Part shown: positions 33,702-42,432 of the stretch, piece by piece
Position numbering within the stretch: the stretch's first letter is position 1
Layout of the letters: each line of letters begins with the position of its first letter
Assembly (NCBI GenBank): GCA_013140715.1
Contig: JABFSG010000007.1
Span: 1-64,000 of the forward strand
From: Nitrospiraceae bacterium
Lineage (GTDB): Bacteria > Nitrospirota > Nitrospiria > Nitrospirales > Nitrospiraceae
Length of the DNA: 64,000 nucleotides
Direction: 5' to 3'
Notes under the pieces: generated by a model
Told to the model about the DNA's origin: nothing
The model's database searches: none
Seen by the model: the letters and a program-made list of their open reading frames with translations, nothing else
Made by a program: the position numbers and the translations under genes

Positions 33702-34976
33702 GTGAAAATCCTCATCGTTGGCAGCGGGGGACGCGAGCACGCGATGGTGTGGTCCCTTGCGCGCAGCGCCCGCATGCCCACGCTCTACTGTGCACCGGGT
33801 AATGCCGGCATCGAAGCGCTTGCCACCTGTGTGCCGATCAAGGCAGACGATATCGCGGGGCTGATGACTTTTGTACAGGCGGAGAAGATCGATCTGACGG
33901 TCGTAGGACCAGAAGCTCCCCTTGCCTTGGGCATTGTGGACGAATTTCGTAAATCCAAGCTAAAAATATTCGGGCCGACGAAGGGCGCTGCACGCATCGA
34001 AGCCAGTAAGGTTTTCTCCAAGGAGATCATGGCCCACGCAAAAATTCTCACGGCGAGAGCGCAGAGTTTCGATCGGATGGCTTCCGCCTTGGCCTATCTG
34101 GACCAGCATGAGCTCCCAGTAGTAGTGAAGGCGGACGGGCTAGCGCAGGGGAAAGGTGTGGTAGTCGCAAAGACTAGAGAAGAGGCAAAACAAGCCGTCC
34201 GCGATTCGATGGAGCATGCAGTGTTCGGTCAGGCCGGTCAACGGGTATTGATCGAACAGTTTCTTGACGGCGAGGAACTGACCGTCATGGCTTTCACGGA
34301 CGGCCGGACGGTGGTGCCGATGTTGCCGGCTCAAGATCATAAACGGCTTGGGGATAGAGATACCGGGCCCAATACTGGAGGGATGGGGGCCTATTGTCCC
34401 GCGCCCCTCGGCGGTAGGGCATTGCGCGAGCAGGTCACCGAGCAGGTTCTCTATCCTGCGGTCGAAGCCCTGTCACGCATGGGTTGTCCGTTTCAGGGCG
34501 TTCTGTATGCGGGCCTGATGGTTGTGAAAGGGGTGCCCTACGTTTTGGAGTTTAACGCCCGCATGGGGGATCCGGAGACGCAGGTTGTACTTCCATTGCT
34601 CAAGACCGATCTGCTGGCTGTGATCGAAGCCGTGGTCGAGCATCGGCTCGATCAATTGACCGTGGACTGGCATGATGAGACGGCAGTCTGTGTCGTCATG
34701 ACTTCGGGAGGCTATCCCGGCACCTACGAGACAGGACACGCCATTCACGGATTGCCGGCCTCGAACGATCAGAAGTCCATGGTATTTCATGCCGGCACAA
34801 GACGCGCTGGGGCTGAGATCGTAACGGGCGGGGGGCGAGTGTTGGGAATCACAGGGCGTGGAACAACCCTGGCGGATGCGCAAGCGGAAGCCTACCGGGT
34901 AACGAGGATGATTTCATTTCAAGATGCGCACTACCGAACCGATATTGCGCATCGCGCGTTCTCGCATCATGCATAA
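33702..34976 (+). CDS. purD: Phosphoribosylamine-glycine ligase (GAR synthetase)
   Basis: This ATP-grasp enzyme joins phosphoribosylamine and glycine in purine synthesis. A GTG at 33702 places KILIVGSGGREHAMVWSLA at the N-terminus and gives 424 aa, the standard length. An in-frame ATG 22 codons upstream would translate the heptad array and is rejected. Motifs are VGPEAPLALGIVDEF, the ATP-grasp loop KADGLAQGKGVVVA, GEELTVMAFTDG and the metal-binding LEFNARMGDPETQ. The start has no clear ribosome-binding site, perhaps because the repeat replaced it. Confidence 0.95.
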   Translation: MKILIVGSGGREHAMVWSLARSARMPTLYCAPGNAGIEALATCVPIKADDIAGLMTFVQAEKIDLTVVGPEAPLALGIVDEFRKSKLKIFGPTKGAARIEASKVFSKEIMAHAKILTARAQSFDRMASALAYLDQHELPVVVKADGLAQGKGVVVAKTREEAKQAVRDSMEHAVFGQAGQRVLIEQFLDGEELTVMAFTDGRTVVPMLPAQDHKRLGDRDTGPNTGGMGAYCPAPLGGRALREQVTEQVLYPAVEALSRMGCPFQGVLYAGLMVVKGVPYVLEFNARMGDPETQVVLPLLKTDLLAVIEAVVEHRLDQLTVDWHDETAVCVVMTSGGYPGTYETGHAIHGLPASNDQKSMVFHAGTRRAGAEIVTGGGRVLGITGRGTTLADAQAEAYRVTRMISFQDAHYRTDIAHRAFSHHA

Positions 34977-34990
34977 CGCAATAGGGGCGG

Positions 34991-35659
34991 ATGGTTCCTT
35001 CTATGGCAACGATCGATCGCTACGGCGTTTCCACCGCGCCTGTACTGGCAGATTCGGTTCGTTGCTTGCTCAAGCGGAGCGGGCTGATCGCTCTGCCGAC
35101 GGAAAGCTTCTACGGTCTAGCTGCAGCCCCGTTCGACGAGCGGGCTCTCGATAGGTTGTGGAAGGTGAAGGGGCGGTCCGAGGGCAAGCCGATTCTCCTG
35201 CTGATCGGAGCGATGTCTCAGTTGGAGCCATTGGTTCGAAGTACCCCCTACGCAGCTACCCTATTGATGAATGCTTTCTGGCCCGGACCTCTCACCATCG
35301 TGTTTTCCGCAGCGCAGGGCCTTCCCGATGCGGTGACCGCTGGAACTGGTTCCGTCGGTATTCGTCTCAGCGCCTGGCAGCCTCTGGTCGATCTCTTGCG
35401 TCTGGTCGGGCCGGTTACCGGGACCAGCGCAAACCGTGAAGGTATGGCGCCGCCACGGACCGCTGAAGAAGTCCAGCATAATCTTGGGGACGTGCTCGAT
35501 TTGATCATCGATGCTGGAGCAACCCCCGGTGGACAACCCTCTACCGTCATCGACGTTCGAGGTCCGATCAGGATTATTCGCGATGGATCGATCGATCGAG
35601 GCGCCATCGCAGCGCAGTTGGCTGCTTATGGTCTGCATCTGGAAGCAGATAGCAGATAA
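34991..35659 (+). CDS. Sua5/YciO/YrdC-family (TsaC-like) threonylcarbamoyl-AMP synthase
   Basis: A 222-aa protein with the YrdC fold. Motifs are GLIALPTESFYGLAAAPF (ATP/threonine pocket), KGRSEGKPILLLIG (KxR..KP motif of the family), FWPGPLTIVFSA, GSVGIRLSAW and VTGTSANREGMAP. TsaC/Sua5 makes the threonylcarbamoyl adenylate used for the t6A37 modification of ANN-decoding tRNAs. No C-terminal Sua5 domain is present, so it is TsaC- or YciO-like; YciO paralogues do not make t6A efficiently and cannot be excluded. AGGGGCGG precedes the ATG. It starts 14 bp after purD and is probably co-transcribed. Confidence 0.85.
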   Translation: MVPSMATIDRYGVSTAPVLADSVRCLLKRSGLIALPTESFYGLAAAPFDERALDRLWKVKGRSEGKPILLLIGAMSQLEPLVRSTPYAATLLMNAFWPGPLTIVFSAAQGLPDAVTAGTGSVGIRLSAWQPLVDLLRLVGPVTGTSANREGMAPPRTAEEVQHNLGDVLDLIIDAGATPGGQPSTVIDVRGPIRIIRDGSIDRGAIAAQLAAYGLHLEADSR

Positions 35660-35695
35660 TTCCTTGGTATCGTGCTCATGGAAAGGAGAAGATCG

Positions 35696-36112
35696 ATGAC
35701 TCGAACAGTAACGGTGCGAAGCTTTTTTGTAGTGGCTGCTATCGCGTTTGCCTCGGTGGGTTTGTCCGGGTGTGATTACTGGCCGCCGGCGCTACAAACC
35801 CAAATTGAACAATTGCGTTCTGAATTGCAGATGGCGACGATGGAAAAGACTCAGTTACAGAATCAACTCGCCTCCTTTACGAAAGTGAAAGAAGATCTGC
35901 AGTCACAAGTAGATGAACTTTCTCGGGCGAGTCGTGATAAGACGGTCATGATCAACAGTTTACAAAGCAGTTTGACCGCCGCACAGGGACGGTTGTCGAA
36001 ATCGGCAAAAGCTGCACCGCCGAAAGTGACTCCGGTCAAACCAGCGGCAAAGGTGGCGCCAAAAGCTCCAGCGAAGAAAAAAGCGCCGGCCAAGGCAACA
36101 CGCACGCGCTGA
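35696..36112 (+). CDS. Coiled-coil lipoprotein with Lys/Ala/Pro-rich tail
   Basis: A GGAG site lies 7 bases before ATG 35696; the upstream in-frame ATG at 35672 is less likely. The 138-aa product has a lipoprotein signal ending VGLSGC (Cys near residue 26). A coiled coil follows at ~38-100 (QTQIEQLRSELQMATMEKTQ, DLQSQVDELSR). The low-complexity tail KVTPVKPAAKVAPKAPAKKK is basic. In outline it resembles Lpp/SlyB-type envelope spacers that could touch peptidoglycan or DNA-like polyanions; the family is not recognised. It begins 36 bp after the TsaC-like gene. Confidence 0.7.
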   Translation: MTRTVTVRSFFVVAAIAFASVGLSGCDYWPPALQTQIEQLRSELQMATMEKTQLQNQLASFTKVKEDLQSQVDELSRASRDKTVMINSLQSSLTAAQGRLSKSAKAAPPKVTPVKPAAKVAPKAPAKKKAPAKATRTR

Positions 36113-36131
36113 TAGAGCTCGGCTTGTCCTG

Positions 36132-36521
36132 CTATTTGGCTGTAGGGGAAGAGGGTGTGGCTGTCGTGGTGGTTGAGGTGCCGGAAGTCGTACTTGATGG
36201 GGTGCTTGCAGGAGTGGCCGTTGAGGGCGGAGCGGGCGTCGTAGAAGTTATCGCTGTAGACTTTTCTGATGTGCTTGGCGCGATCTCTTTCTTTTCCCCG
36301 GTCGTCGGTGTCGGCGCTTCGTTGCCCGCTGATGGCTTCATTTTGTCTGAGTAGTCCGTGACATACCAGCCACTCCCTTTAAACATGATCGCGGGCGAGG
36401 AGATCAATCTCTGTACGCGCTTTCCGCATTTTGAGCATGTTGTCAGGGGATCATCCTTCATGCTTTGCTTGACCTCAAATCTGTCTGCACAACCTTCACA
36501 CTGGTACTCGTAGATCGGCAC
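36132..36521 (-). CDS. FmdB-family zinc-ribbon protein
   Basis: A 129-aa protein. The first ~50 residues are a FmdB zinc ribbon: PIYEYQCEGCADRFEV with CEGC, and TTCSKCGKRVQRLIS with CSKC. GSGWYVTDYS follows, which is typical of FmdB proteins. The last ~60 residues are a Ser/Thr/Pro/Ala low-complexity tail (TPTTGEKKE to TATPSSPTAK), probably disordered. The family was first seen as a regulator of formamidase, but the usual role of the ribbon is unknown. It is convergent with the coiled-coil lipoprotein gene at a distance of 19 bp. Confidence 0.88.
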   Translation of the reverse strand: MPIYEYQCEGCADRFEVKQSMKDDPLTTCSKCGKRVQRLISSPAIMFKGSGWYVTDYSDKMKPSAGNEAPTPTTGEKKEIAPSTSEKSTAITSTTPAPPSTATPASTPSSTTSGTSTTTTATPSSPTAK

Positions 36522-36542
36522 GATTCATTCCCTCCACCGGCC

Positions 36543-36616
36543 TGGTTTGTTTTGTTTATTTGGTTGGTTTGGTTTATCTGATGGTTTTCATTCAACCAAA
36601 TAAACGAAACAAACCA
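36543..36616. repeat. 24-bp-arm inverted repeat (heptad family) between fmdB and aspC
   Basis: The left arm 36543-36566 and right arm 36593-36616 pair over all 24 positions with one G-U wobble. The arms consist of TGGTTT/AACCAAA-type units, and related units continue to ~36635. It starts 21 bp before the fmdB start (minus strand) and ends 24 bp after the aspC stop, so it can act as an RNA terminator or barrier. Confidence 0.85.
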
Positions 36617-36640
36617 AAAGAACCAAATAACAGTTTTCCG

Positions 36641-37834
36641 CTACGTCAGCTGTTTGAAGGCCGCATCAAGGCGATCCATTCCACGGACGATCGTTTCCAT
36701 ACTGGTCGCATAGGATAGGCGAATATGCTGAGCGCTTCCAAACGGTTCGCCGGGAATCACAGCGACCTTCGATTCTTGTAATAGGTAGTTGGCAAGGTCG
36801 GTTGGAGTTTCGATCGTCCCGTTCGAACTTTTCCGTCCGAGCAGCCCACTCACATTCGGGAACGCATAAAATGCGCCGGTGGGCATTCTGCACCGAATGC
36901 CGGGCATCGCATTCAGGCGTTCGACCATAACACGTCGCCGTCGATCGAACTCTGACACCATTGTTTTCGTGAAGGCCTCTCCTTCGCGCAAGGCCACGAC
37001 GGCGGCCTTTTGTGAGATCGAGCAGGGGTTCGACGTGCTCTGGCTTTGAATATTGGCCATAGCGGTCAATAGATCCTTGGGACCTGCCGCATAGCCGATC
37101 CGCCATCCAGTCATCGCATAGGCTTTGGAGACGCCGTTGATGATGACGGTTCGGGCTGCGATCTCCGGACCTAGAGCGGCAATACTTGTGTGGGTCCCTC
37201 CATCGTAGAGAACCTTTTCATAGATTTCGTCTGAAATGAGAAGAAGATCACGGCGGAGAGCCAGCTCAGCGAGGCGCTCGAGGGTTTTCCGATCGTAGGT
37301 CGCTCCTGTTGGATTGCAGGGGCTGTTGAGGATAATCGCTTTGGTGCGAGCCGTAATCAGCTTCTCCAAATCGTGGACATCGATGGCATAGCCCTCTTCC
37401 TCACGGGTCGGTAAGAACACCGGCGTTGCGTCGTTCAACAGGGTTTGGTCGGCATAGGAAACCCAATAGGGAACGGGAATGATGACTTCATCGCCCGCTT
37501 CGAGAAGCGCTTCGGCAAGATTGTAGAGTGAATGTTTGGCCCCGCAGGAGACGAGCACTTGAGACTTTTCGTAGCGGAGCCCCTGTTCCGTTTGCAGCTT
37601 ATCGATAATGGCTTGGCGCAGTTCATCGATTCCGGAAGAGGGCGTATATTTCGTGAACCCCGCGCGAATGGCGGCCTCGGCTGCGGCTTTAACCGGCGCA
37701 GGCGTATCGAAGTCCGGTTCTCCGGAAGAAAAATCGGCGACGTCTATCCCGCGTGCCGCCATCGCTTTTGCGGTTGCAGCCATAGCCAAGGTGGGGGAGG
37801 GGGTAATTCGCCCCGCTCGTGCAGCAAGTTTCAT
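36641..37834 (-). CDS. aspC: Aspartate aminotransferase (PLP-dependent, class I)
   Basis: A 397-aa class I aminotransferase of the aspartate aminotransferase I-gamma group found in many bacteria. It transfers the amino group between aspartate and 2-oxoglutarate; some relatives also use prephenate. Visible are DFSSGEPDFDTP near the N-terminus, ILNSPCNPTGATYDRKTLE, LISDEIYEKVLYDG and the PLP-lysine motif SKAYAMTGWRIGYAAG. The C-terminus has GEPFGSAQHIRLSYATS with the substrate-binding Arg. Its ATG overlaps the coaD stop by 4 bp; rsmD-coaD-aspC is a coupled set. Confidence 0.93.
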   Translation of the reverse strand: MKLAARAGRITPSPTLAMAATAKAMAARGIDVADFSSGEPDFDTPAPVKAAAEAAIRAGFTKYTPSSGIDELRQAIIDKLQTEQGLRYEKSQVLVSCGAKHSLYNLAEALLEAGDEVIIPVPYWVSYADQTLLNDATPVFLPTREEEGYAIDVHDLEKLITARTKAIILNSPCNPTGATYDRKTLERLAELALRRDLLLISDEIYEKVLYDGGTHTSIAALGPEIAARTVIINGVSKAYAMTGWRIGYAAGPKDLLTAMANIQSQSTSNPCSISQKAAVVALREGEAFTKTMVSEFDRRRRVMVERLNAMPGIRCRMPTGAFYAFPNVSGLLGRKSSNGTIETPTDLANYLLQESKVAVIPGEPFGSAQHIRLSYATSMETIVRGMDRLDAAFKQLT

Positions 37835-38319
37835 ATTTTCAGACTCCTGATCCGTTCCTGCAGCTGGCGTGCAACCTCGGGGTGCATGAACTCCGTGAGC
37901 GTCCCGCCGTGGTTGGCCACATCTTTAATGATGGTTGACGATAAATAGGAGTACTCTTCGCTGGGCATAAGAAACACCGTTTCAACCTGTTTGGCGATTT
38001 TACGATTCATGAGGGCCATTTGAAATTCATGTTCAAAGTCCGAGATCGCTCGCAATCCACGAATAATCGCATGAGCGCCGTAGCGCTGGACGTAGTCCAC
38101 CAGTAAGCCGTCGAAATGTGTCACTTCAACCTGTTTCATCTTCTCCATTACGATGCGGATCATCTCCAGCCGTTCGGTCAGGGTGAAAAGCGGGTGCTTG
38201 GAAGGATTGGGTGCGACGGCAACGACGACCTTATCGAATACCCGCAAACTTCGAGTGATGATGTCGGTGTGTCCGTGGGTAATGGGATCGAAGGTTCCTG
38301 GGTAGATGCCAATTTTCAT
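37831..38319 (-). CDS. coaD: Phosphopantetheine adenylyltransferase
   Basis: CoaD makes dephospho-CoA from 4'-phosphopantetheine and ATP, the fourth step of CoA synthesis. At 162 aa it has the normal length. The nucleotidyltransferase T/HxGH motif is YPGTFDPITHGHTDII at residues 5-20. RGLRAISDFEHEFQMALMNR is the conserved substrate-binding block, and EYSYLSSTIIKDVA corresponds to the C-terminal ISSTxVRE motif. It overlaps both neighbours by 4 bp, so its translation is coupled to rsmD and aspC. Confidence 0.96.
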   Translation of the reverse strand: MKIGIYPGTFDPITHGHTDIITRSLRVFDKVVVAVAPNPSKHPLFTLTERLEMIRIVMEKMKQVEVTHFDGLLVDYVQRYGAHAIIRGLRAISDFEHEFQMALMNRKIAKQVETVFLMPSEEYSYLSSTIIKDVANHGGTLTEFMHPEVARQLQERIRSLKI

Positions 38320-38888
38320 GTGGCGGTCTTGCGTGAGGTCGACAAACCGTATAGGTAGAGCGCTGTATCGCCATAGACGTATCGCCGCACGAGCGTGGCA
38401 TGGTCGAGCGATGCAGGTAATTCGGTCCGTGAATCTTGTTCGATGATTATGGTGGCGCGGTCCGACAATAGCCCGGGCCTCCAGGAATGAATCATGATTT
38501 CCAACTCATCCAGGGCTGCATAGGGTGGATCGGCGAACAGGACATCATAGGGACTATCCCAACAGTCTTTCTGGTCAAGGAACGAGGCGGTCTGTCCTAC
38601 ATGAACCTGAGCTCGATCGAGCAGCCGACAGGATTGTAGATTTTTCTGTAATAGCTTCACGGCCTTAGGATCTGACTCGACAAAGGTGACGGCCGATGCT
38701 CCACGGCTCAACGCTTCGATTCCGACAGCGCCTGTGCCTGCATACAAGTCTAGAAAACGGCCTCCTGATACCCGGGTTCCAAGAATTGAAAAAATAGCCT
38801 GGCGAACCTTATCCGACGTGGGACGTAGAGTAGTCCCTTCTGGCCCACTCAAGCGTCGTCCTCGGTGAGATCCGGCAATAACACGCAT
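38316..38888 (-). CDS. rsmD: 16S rRNA (guanine-966-N2)-methyltransferase
   Basis: RsmD methylates G966 of 16S rRNA using SAM. The 190-aa protein begins RVIAGSHRGRRLSGPEG-TLRPTSDKVR, the RsmD N-terminal signature. It has the SAM-binding LDLYAGTGAVGIEALSRGA and the catalytic FADPPYAA (N/DPPY motif). Clustering with coaD is very common in bacteria. It is the first gene of the coupled rsmD-coaD-aspC unit. Confidence 0.95.
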   Translation of the reverse strand: MRVIAGSHRGRRLSGPEGTTLRPTSDKVRQAIFSILGTRVSGGRFLDLYAGTGAVGIEALSRGASAVTFVESDPKAVKLLQKNLQSCRLLDRAQVHVGQTASFLDQKDCWDSPYDVLFADPPYAALDELEIMIHSWRPGLLSDRATIIIEQDSRTELPASLDHATLVRRYVYGDTALYLYGLSTSRKTAT

Positions 38889-39161
38889 ACGTGACGGCGA
38901 GACATATTCCTGACGCAGATGACTCTAACATAGCGTTTTTGAAGGGGTCAAGATAACGATGTTGGAAGCGAACTCTGTGCTATTGGCTTATTTCGACGTG
39001 CAATCGGGAGTATGCAGGAGAGCAAATGGAAGTGTTTTGACGACTTTCGAAGGGATGCCTATAATAGCGGCTGACCACCTGGCGATGAGGGATCGGAATA
39101 TCGCCATCTGTTGAGATGAAGTAGGATTTCTCCTCTCTGTTTTAGACGAATGTCTCGTGTT

Positions 39162-39335
39162 TTATGGAGTTGCCACTGTTTGAGGTTTGCGGGTGGCCAA
39201 ACTCTTCCGCCGATTATTTGAGATCGTGCGATCGATGATCGCTCCGCAGTTAATGCATTTCCAGGCATAGAATATCAAGAAGAAATCGGAGAACCGCTCG
39301 AGCATCATGAGACCTTTGCACTTCGGACATTCCAT
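39162..39335 (-). CDS. Zinc-ribbon microprotein
   Basis: A GGAGG site 6 bases before the ATG at 39333-39335 indicates this start, giving 57 aa rather than the longer in-frame version. The protein has two CxxC knuckles (MECPKCKGLMML; WKCINCGAIIDR) separated by ~20 aromatic-rich residues (FSDFFLIFYAW), so it folds as a small zinc ribbon. The basic tail is NNRRKSLATRKPQ. No function is known; it may be a regulator or a nucleic-acid contact. Confidence 0.7.
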   Translation of the reverse strand: MECPKCKGLMMLERFSDFFLIFYAWKCINCGAIIDRTISNNRRKSLATRKPQTVATP

Positions 39336-39515
39336 CGAATCCTCCAGGGTTACAGTGAGTTGCTGTTGGCACTCCAAAGCAAGTACCGAACCATTTTTTG
39401 TCTGTACGTAATTTCAACAGTTTAGAGGTACGTATTTGTCAGCAAGAGGCCATCAGGGAGGGTTGGGCTAGTACGAAAACGTTCAGACTGTCAAATTTTT
39501 GTTCTGGGGGAATGA

Positions 39516-40232
39516 ATGGCCGGCAAGAAAGGGGGGCAAGGTATTACGCAATGGCCTGAAACGGAACGACCGCGCGAACGACTATTGACTCATGGTCCAC
39601 CGACACTCTCTAATGCCCAGCTATTGGCGATTCTTCTTCGAGTGGGCCGGCAGGGGTCTTCGGCGGTGCAGGTTGCTATGGATGTTCTAGATCGTTTCGG
39701 AGGTGTGGGAGGACTTGTACAATGCGGCATCGAAGAACTTTGTGCGGTCCCTGGTGTGGGGGAGGCTAAAGCGGCTCAACTGAAGGCGGCACTTGAATTG
39801 GGGAAGCGCGCCCTTGCAAGCCCCCTGACAAAGGGGACGAAAATTACCTCCAGTCGGGATCTTTTTTCCCATTACCATCCGACATTGCGCGACCTGCGTC
39901 ATGAAATTTTCAAAGTGGTGTTGCTGGATGCCAAACATGCCATCCTGCGTGACGCGACAGTTTCGGAAGGCAGTTTGACGCTGAGTATTGTCCACCCCCG
40001 CGAAGTCTTTACACTCGCAGTGCGAGAATCGGCTGCGGCAGTCATCTTCTTACATAACCATCCGAGCGGTGACCCGACTCCCAGCCAGGAAGATCGTGTG
40101 CTGACGGCGCGATTGGTGTCGGCAGGTGAAGTATTGGGCATTCGAGTCCTTGACCATCTCGTCATCGGCGATGGCCGCTATATCAGCTTTGCCGATCAAG
40201 GCTGGCTGACAAACTCTGGTGGACCGACGTGA
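39516..40232 (+). CDS. radC: RadC-family JAB-domain protein
   Basis: The protein is 238 aa. The N-terminal helix-hairpin-helix part contains GPPTLSNAQLLAILLRVGRQG and LCAVPGVGEAKAAQLKAALELG. The C-terminal JAB/MPN domain carries the zinc-binding motif FLHNHPSGDPTPSQED (HxHPSG...D). RadC proteins were once linked to DNA repair, but that role is disputed and the natural reaction is not established. The domain is probably a metal-dependent hydrolase. The start follows a GGGGG-A run (CTGGGGGA) acting as ribosome-binding site. Confidence 0.9.
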   Translation: MAGKKGGQGITQWPETERPRERLLTHGPPTLSNAQLLAILLRVGRQGSSAVQVAMDVLDRFGGVGGLVQCGIEELCAVPGVGEAKAAQLKAALELGKRALASPLTKGTKITSSRDLFSHYHPTLRDLRHEIFKVVLLDAKHAILRDATVSEGSLTLSIVHPREVFTLAVRESAAAVIFLHNHPSGDPTPSQEDRVLTARLVSAGEVLGIRVLDHLVIGDGRYISFADQGWLTNSGGPT

Positions 40233-40317
40233 GTGAAGGGAGAGTAACAGCGATGTAAACAGGCCATTTCACCTCCGGAAGATGCGATCAGCTTCCGGCC
40301 ATTTTGAGGAGGGCCCC

Positions 40318-42417
40318 ATGACCGAACTACAGAGGGAGTCACTCAGAAATGTCGTCATAATCTCCAGCGCCGGCGCTGGGAAAACTTCGTTGGCTGAGGC
40401 CCTGCTCTTTGCCACCGGCACTGTTCCTCACCTCGGGTCGATCGCGCAAGGCACGACCGTTTCGGACTTTGAGCCGGAAGAACTACACCGGCGCAGTTCC
40501 GTCAGTACCAGTCTTCTCCGTTGCTCCTGGAATCACCGCACCATTAATCTTGTCGATCCCCCCGGGGCTTTGGACCTGCTCGGAGAGGCGTTTATGACAT
40601 TGGGCGCGGTCGATGGGGTAGTCCTGGTCTTCAGCGCCTCATCGGGGATACGAAGCGAACTCATGAGGGTTTGGGCGCAAGTTACTGTGCTCGGATTGCC
40701 ATGCCTCCTCTTCATCAACGAAATGGATAAAGACGGCAGTTCCCTCGATGGGATTGCCGCGACCTGTTACCGCGACCTTGGAATGATGCCCTTGCCGATG
40801 TCATTGCCTTTTGGCAGCGGTGCTCAGCTCGAAGGGGTGCTGGATCTCATTCAAGAGAGTCTCGTTACTTCACGCAAGGAGATTCCCACCGTTCAACAAT
40901 TGCCAATACCTAGGGATATGAAAACATCGGTAGAGGAGGCACGGAAGCGAATTCAGGAGGGGGCAGCCGAGTGTGACGATCGATTATTGGAACAGTATCT
41001 TGCTTCGGGGGAGTTGACGCGGGAAGATGTCATCAGCGGACTTCGCCTTGGGGTCCAGGCCGGCACCGTTGTCCCACTCTACTGCGGGTCCGCAATCAAG
41101 AATATCGGAATTGTTCCACTCCTCAATGGCATCGTCGATTTCTTACCCTCGCCGATGGATCGGACTTTGAGAGTTCCGCTGAAAGGTCTGCATCCTGGTA
41201 GAGGAGAGACTGTGAGCCGCCGTGCCGTCCAAGAGGACCCATTTTCAGGCATCGTCTTCAAGACGTTGATCGACCCGTTCGTCGGACGCTTGTCGTATGT
41301 GCGGGTCTTGTCGGGGATCCTTCGCGCAGACTCGACCGTCTTCAATAGTTCTCGGAGCAGCAAGGAAAAGACCGGACACCTCTATACAGTGTTGGGGAAA
41401 AAACATGTTGTTGTGCCTTTAGCCGGAGCGGGGGATATCGTCGCTATTGGCAAACTCAAAGAAACGCAAACCGGCGACACGCTCTGCGACGAACATGATC
41501 CTATCTGCTATCCGAAGACGGCACTTCCAAGGCCTGTGTTGTCCTTTGCGATCGAACCGAAGTCTAGTGCCGACATTGAGAAAATCAGTCTTGGTCTGCA
41601 TAAATTGATTGAAGAAGATCCCACCCTCGAATTTTCTCGACATGCTGATACGAAGGAAATGGTGTTGAGCGGGATGGGCCAGCTACACATCGATCTCGCG
41701 CTCGAAAAGTTACGGCGTAAGTACAGCGCGGAAGTCGTGCTTCATATGCCGAAGATCCCGTACCGAGAAACCATTCGTGCCACAGCACAGGCGCAGGGGA
41801 AATATAAAAAACAAACCGGTGGACATGGTCAGTTCGGTGATTGCTGGCTGGAGCTTGCGCCCTTGTCGCGAGGGGAGGGGTTCAAGTTTGAGAATAGAGT
41901 GGTCGGCGGAGCCATTCCACGCAACTTCATTCCGGCGGTGGAGAAGGGGGTGCTCGACGCCATGCAGCATGGGAGTCTGGCCGGGTATCCGATCGTCGAT
42001 TGCCGGGTTGCGGTCTACGATGGATCATACCACGCAGTAGATTCATCGGAGATGGCCTTCAAGATCGCCGCGTCTATGGGGTTTAAGAAGGCATTGGAGT
42101 CGGCCCACGCCATCCTCTTAGAGCCGATCATGTCGGTAGAAGTCGAGGCGCCAGCGGATCACATCGGAGGGGTGATCGGGGACTTGAATGCGCGCCGAGG
42201 GCGCATTCTCCATGTGGAAGCCAAAGGCCAGACTGAGCAGATCACGGCGCTTGTGCCAATGGCCGAGATGCTTACCTATGCCACCGCGCTGAATTCCTTA
42301 ACGGCAGGACGGGGCAGTTATGCGATGGAAGATTCGCGCTACGACGAGGTGCCGCACGAGCTTGCGGTGCGAATCATTGAAACAAACAAGGTATCGATCC
42401 ACGCGGCGGTACATTGA
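40318..42417 (+). CDS. EF-G-like translational GTPase paralogue with altered G motifs
   Basis: GAGGAGG before ATG 40318 fixes the start; 699 aa with all five EF-G domains. It resembles the EF-G-2/FusA2-type paralogues. The P-loop is SAGAGKTS (residues 17-24). The G3 motif reads DPPGA at 80-84 where EF-G has DTPGH, so the catalytic His is replaced. The G4 motif reads NEMD at 134-137 where the family has NKxD, which should weaken guanine recognition. The domain IV tip and KTGGHGQFGDCWLELAPL are conserved. It could be a ribosome-binding factor with slow or altered nucleotide use; this is inference. It is convergent with the HtrA gene, and prfC is the other translation factor in the window. Confidence 0.85.
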   Translation: MTELQRESLRNVVIISSAGAGKTSLAEALLFATGTVPHLGSIAQGTTVSDFEPEELHRRSSVSTSLLRCSWNHRTINLVDPPGALDLLGEAFMTLGAVDGVVLVFSASSGIRSELMRVWAQVTVLGLPCLLFINEMDKDGSSLDGIAATCYRDLGMMPLPMSLPFGSGAQLEGVLDLIQESLVTSRKEIPTVQQLPIPRDMKTSVEEARKRIQEGAAECDDRLLEQYLASGELTREDVISGLRLGVQAGTVVPLYCGSAIKNIGIVPLLNGIVDFLPSPMDRTLRVPLKGLHPGRGETVSRRAVQEDPFSGIVFKTLIDPFVGRLSYVRVLSGILRADSTVFNSSRSSKEKTGHLYTVLGKKHVVVPLAGAGDIVAIGKLKETQTGDTLCDEHDPICYPKTALPRPVLSFAIEPKSSADIEKISLGLHKLIEEDPTLEFSRHADTKEMVLSGMGQLHIDLALEKLRRKYSAEVVLHMPKIPYRETIRATAQAQGKYKKQTGGHGQFGDCWLELAPLSRGEGFKFENRVVGGAIPRNFIPAVEKGVLDAMQHGSLAGYPIVDCRVAVYDGSYHAVDSSEMAFKIAASMGFKKALESAHAILLEPIMSVEVEAPADHIGGVIGDLNARRGRILHVEAKGQTEQITALVPMAEMLTYATALNSLTAGRGSYAMEDSRYDEVPHELAVRIIETNKVSIHAAVH

Positions 42418-42432
42418 TCGAACGATCGATCA
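42415..42432. terminator. Palindrome joining two convergent stop codons
   Basis: TGATCGA (42415-42421) and TCGATCA (42426-42432) form a perfect 7-bp inverted repeat around ACGA. The left TGA is the stop of the EF-G-like gene and the right TCA is the stop of the HtrA gene on the other strand. The stem is short and AT-balanced, so terminator strength is doubtful. Confidence 0.45.
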
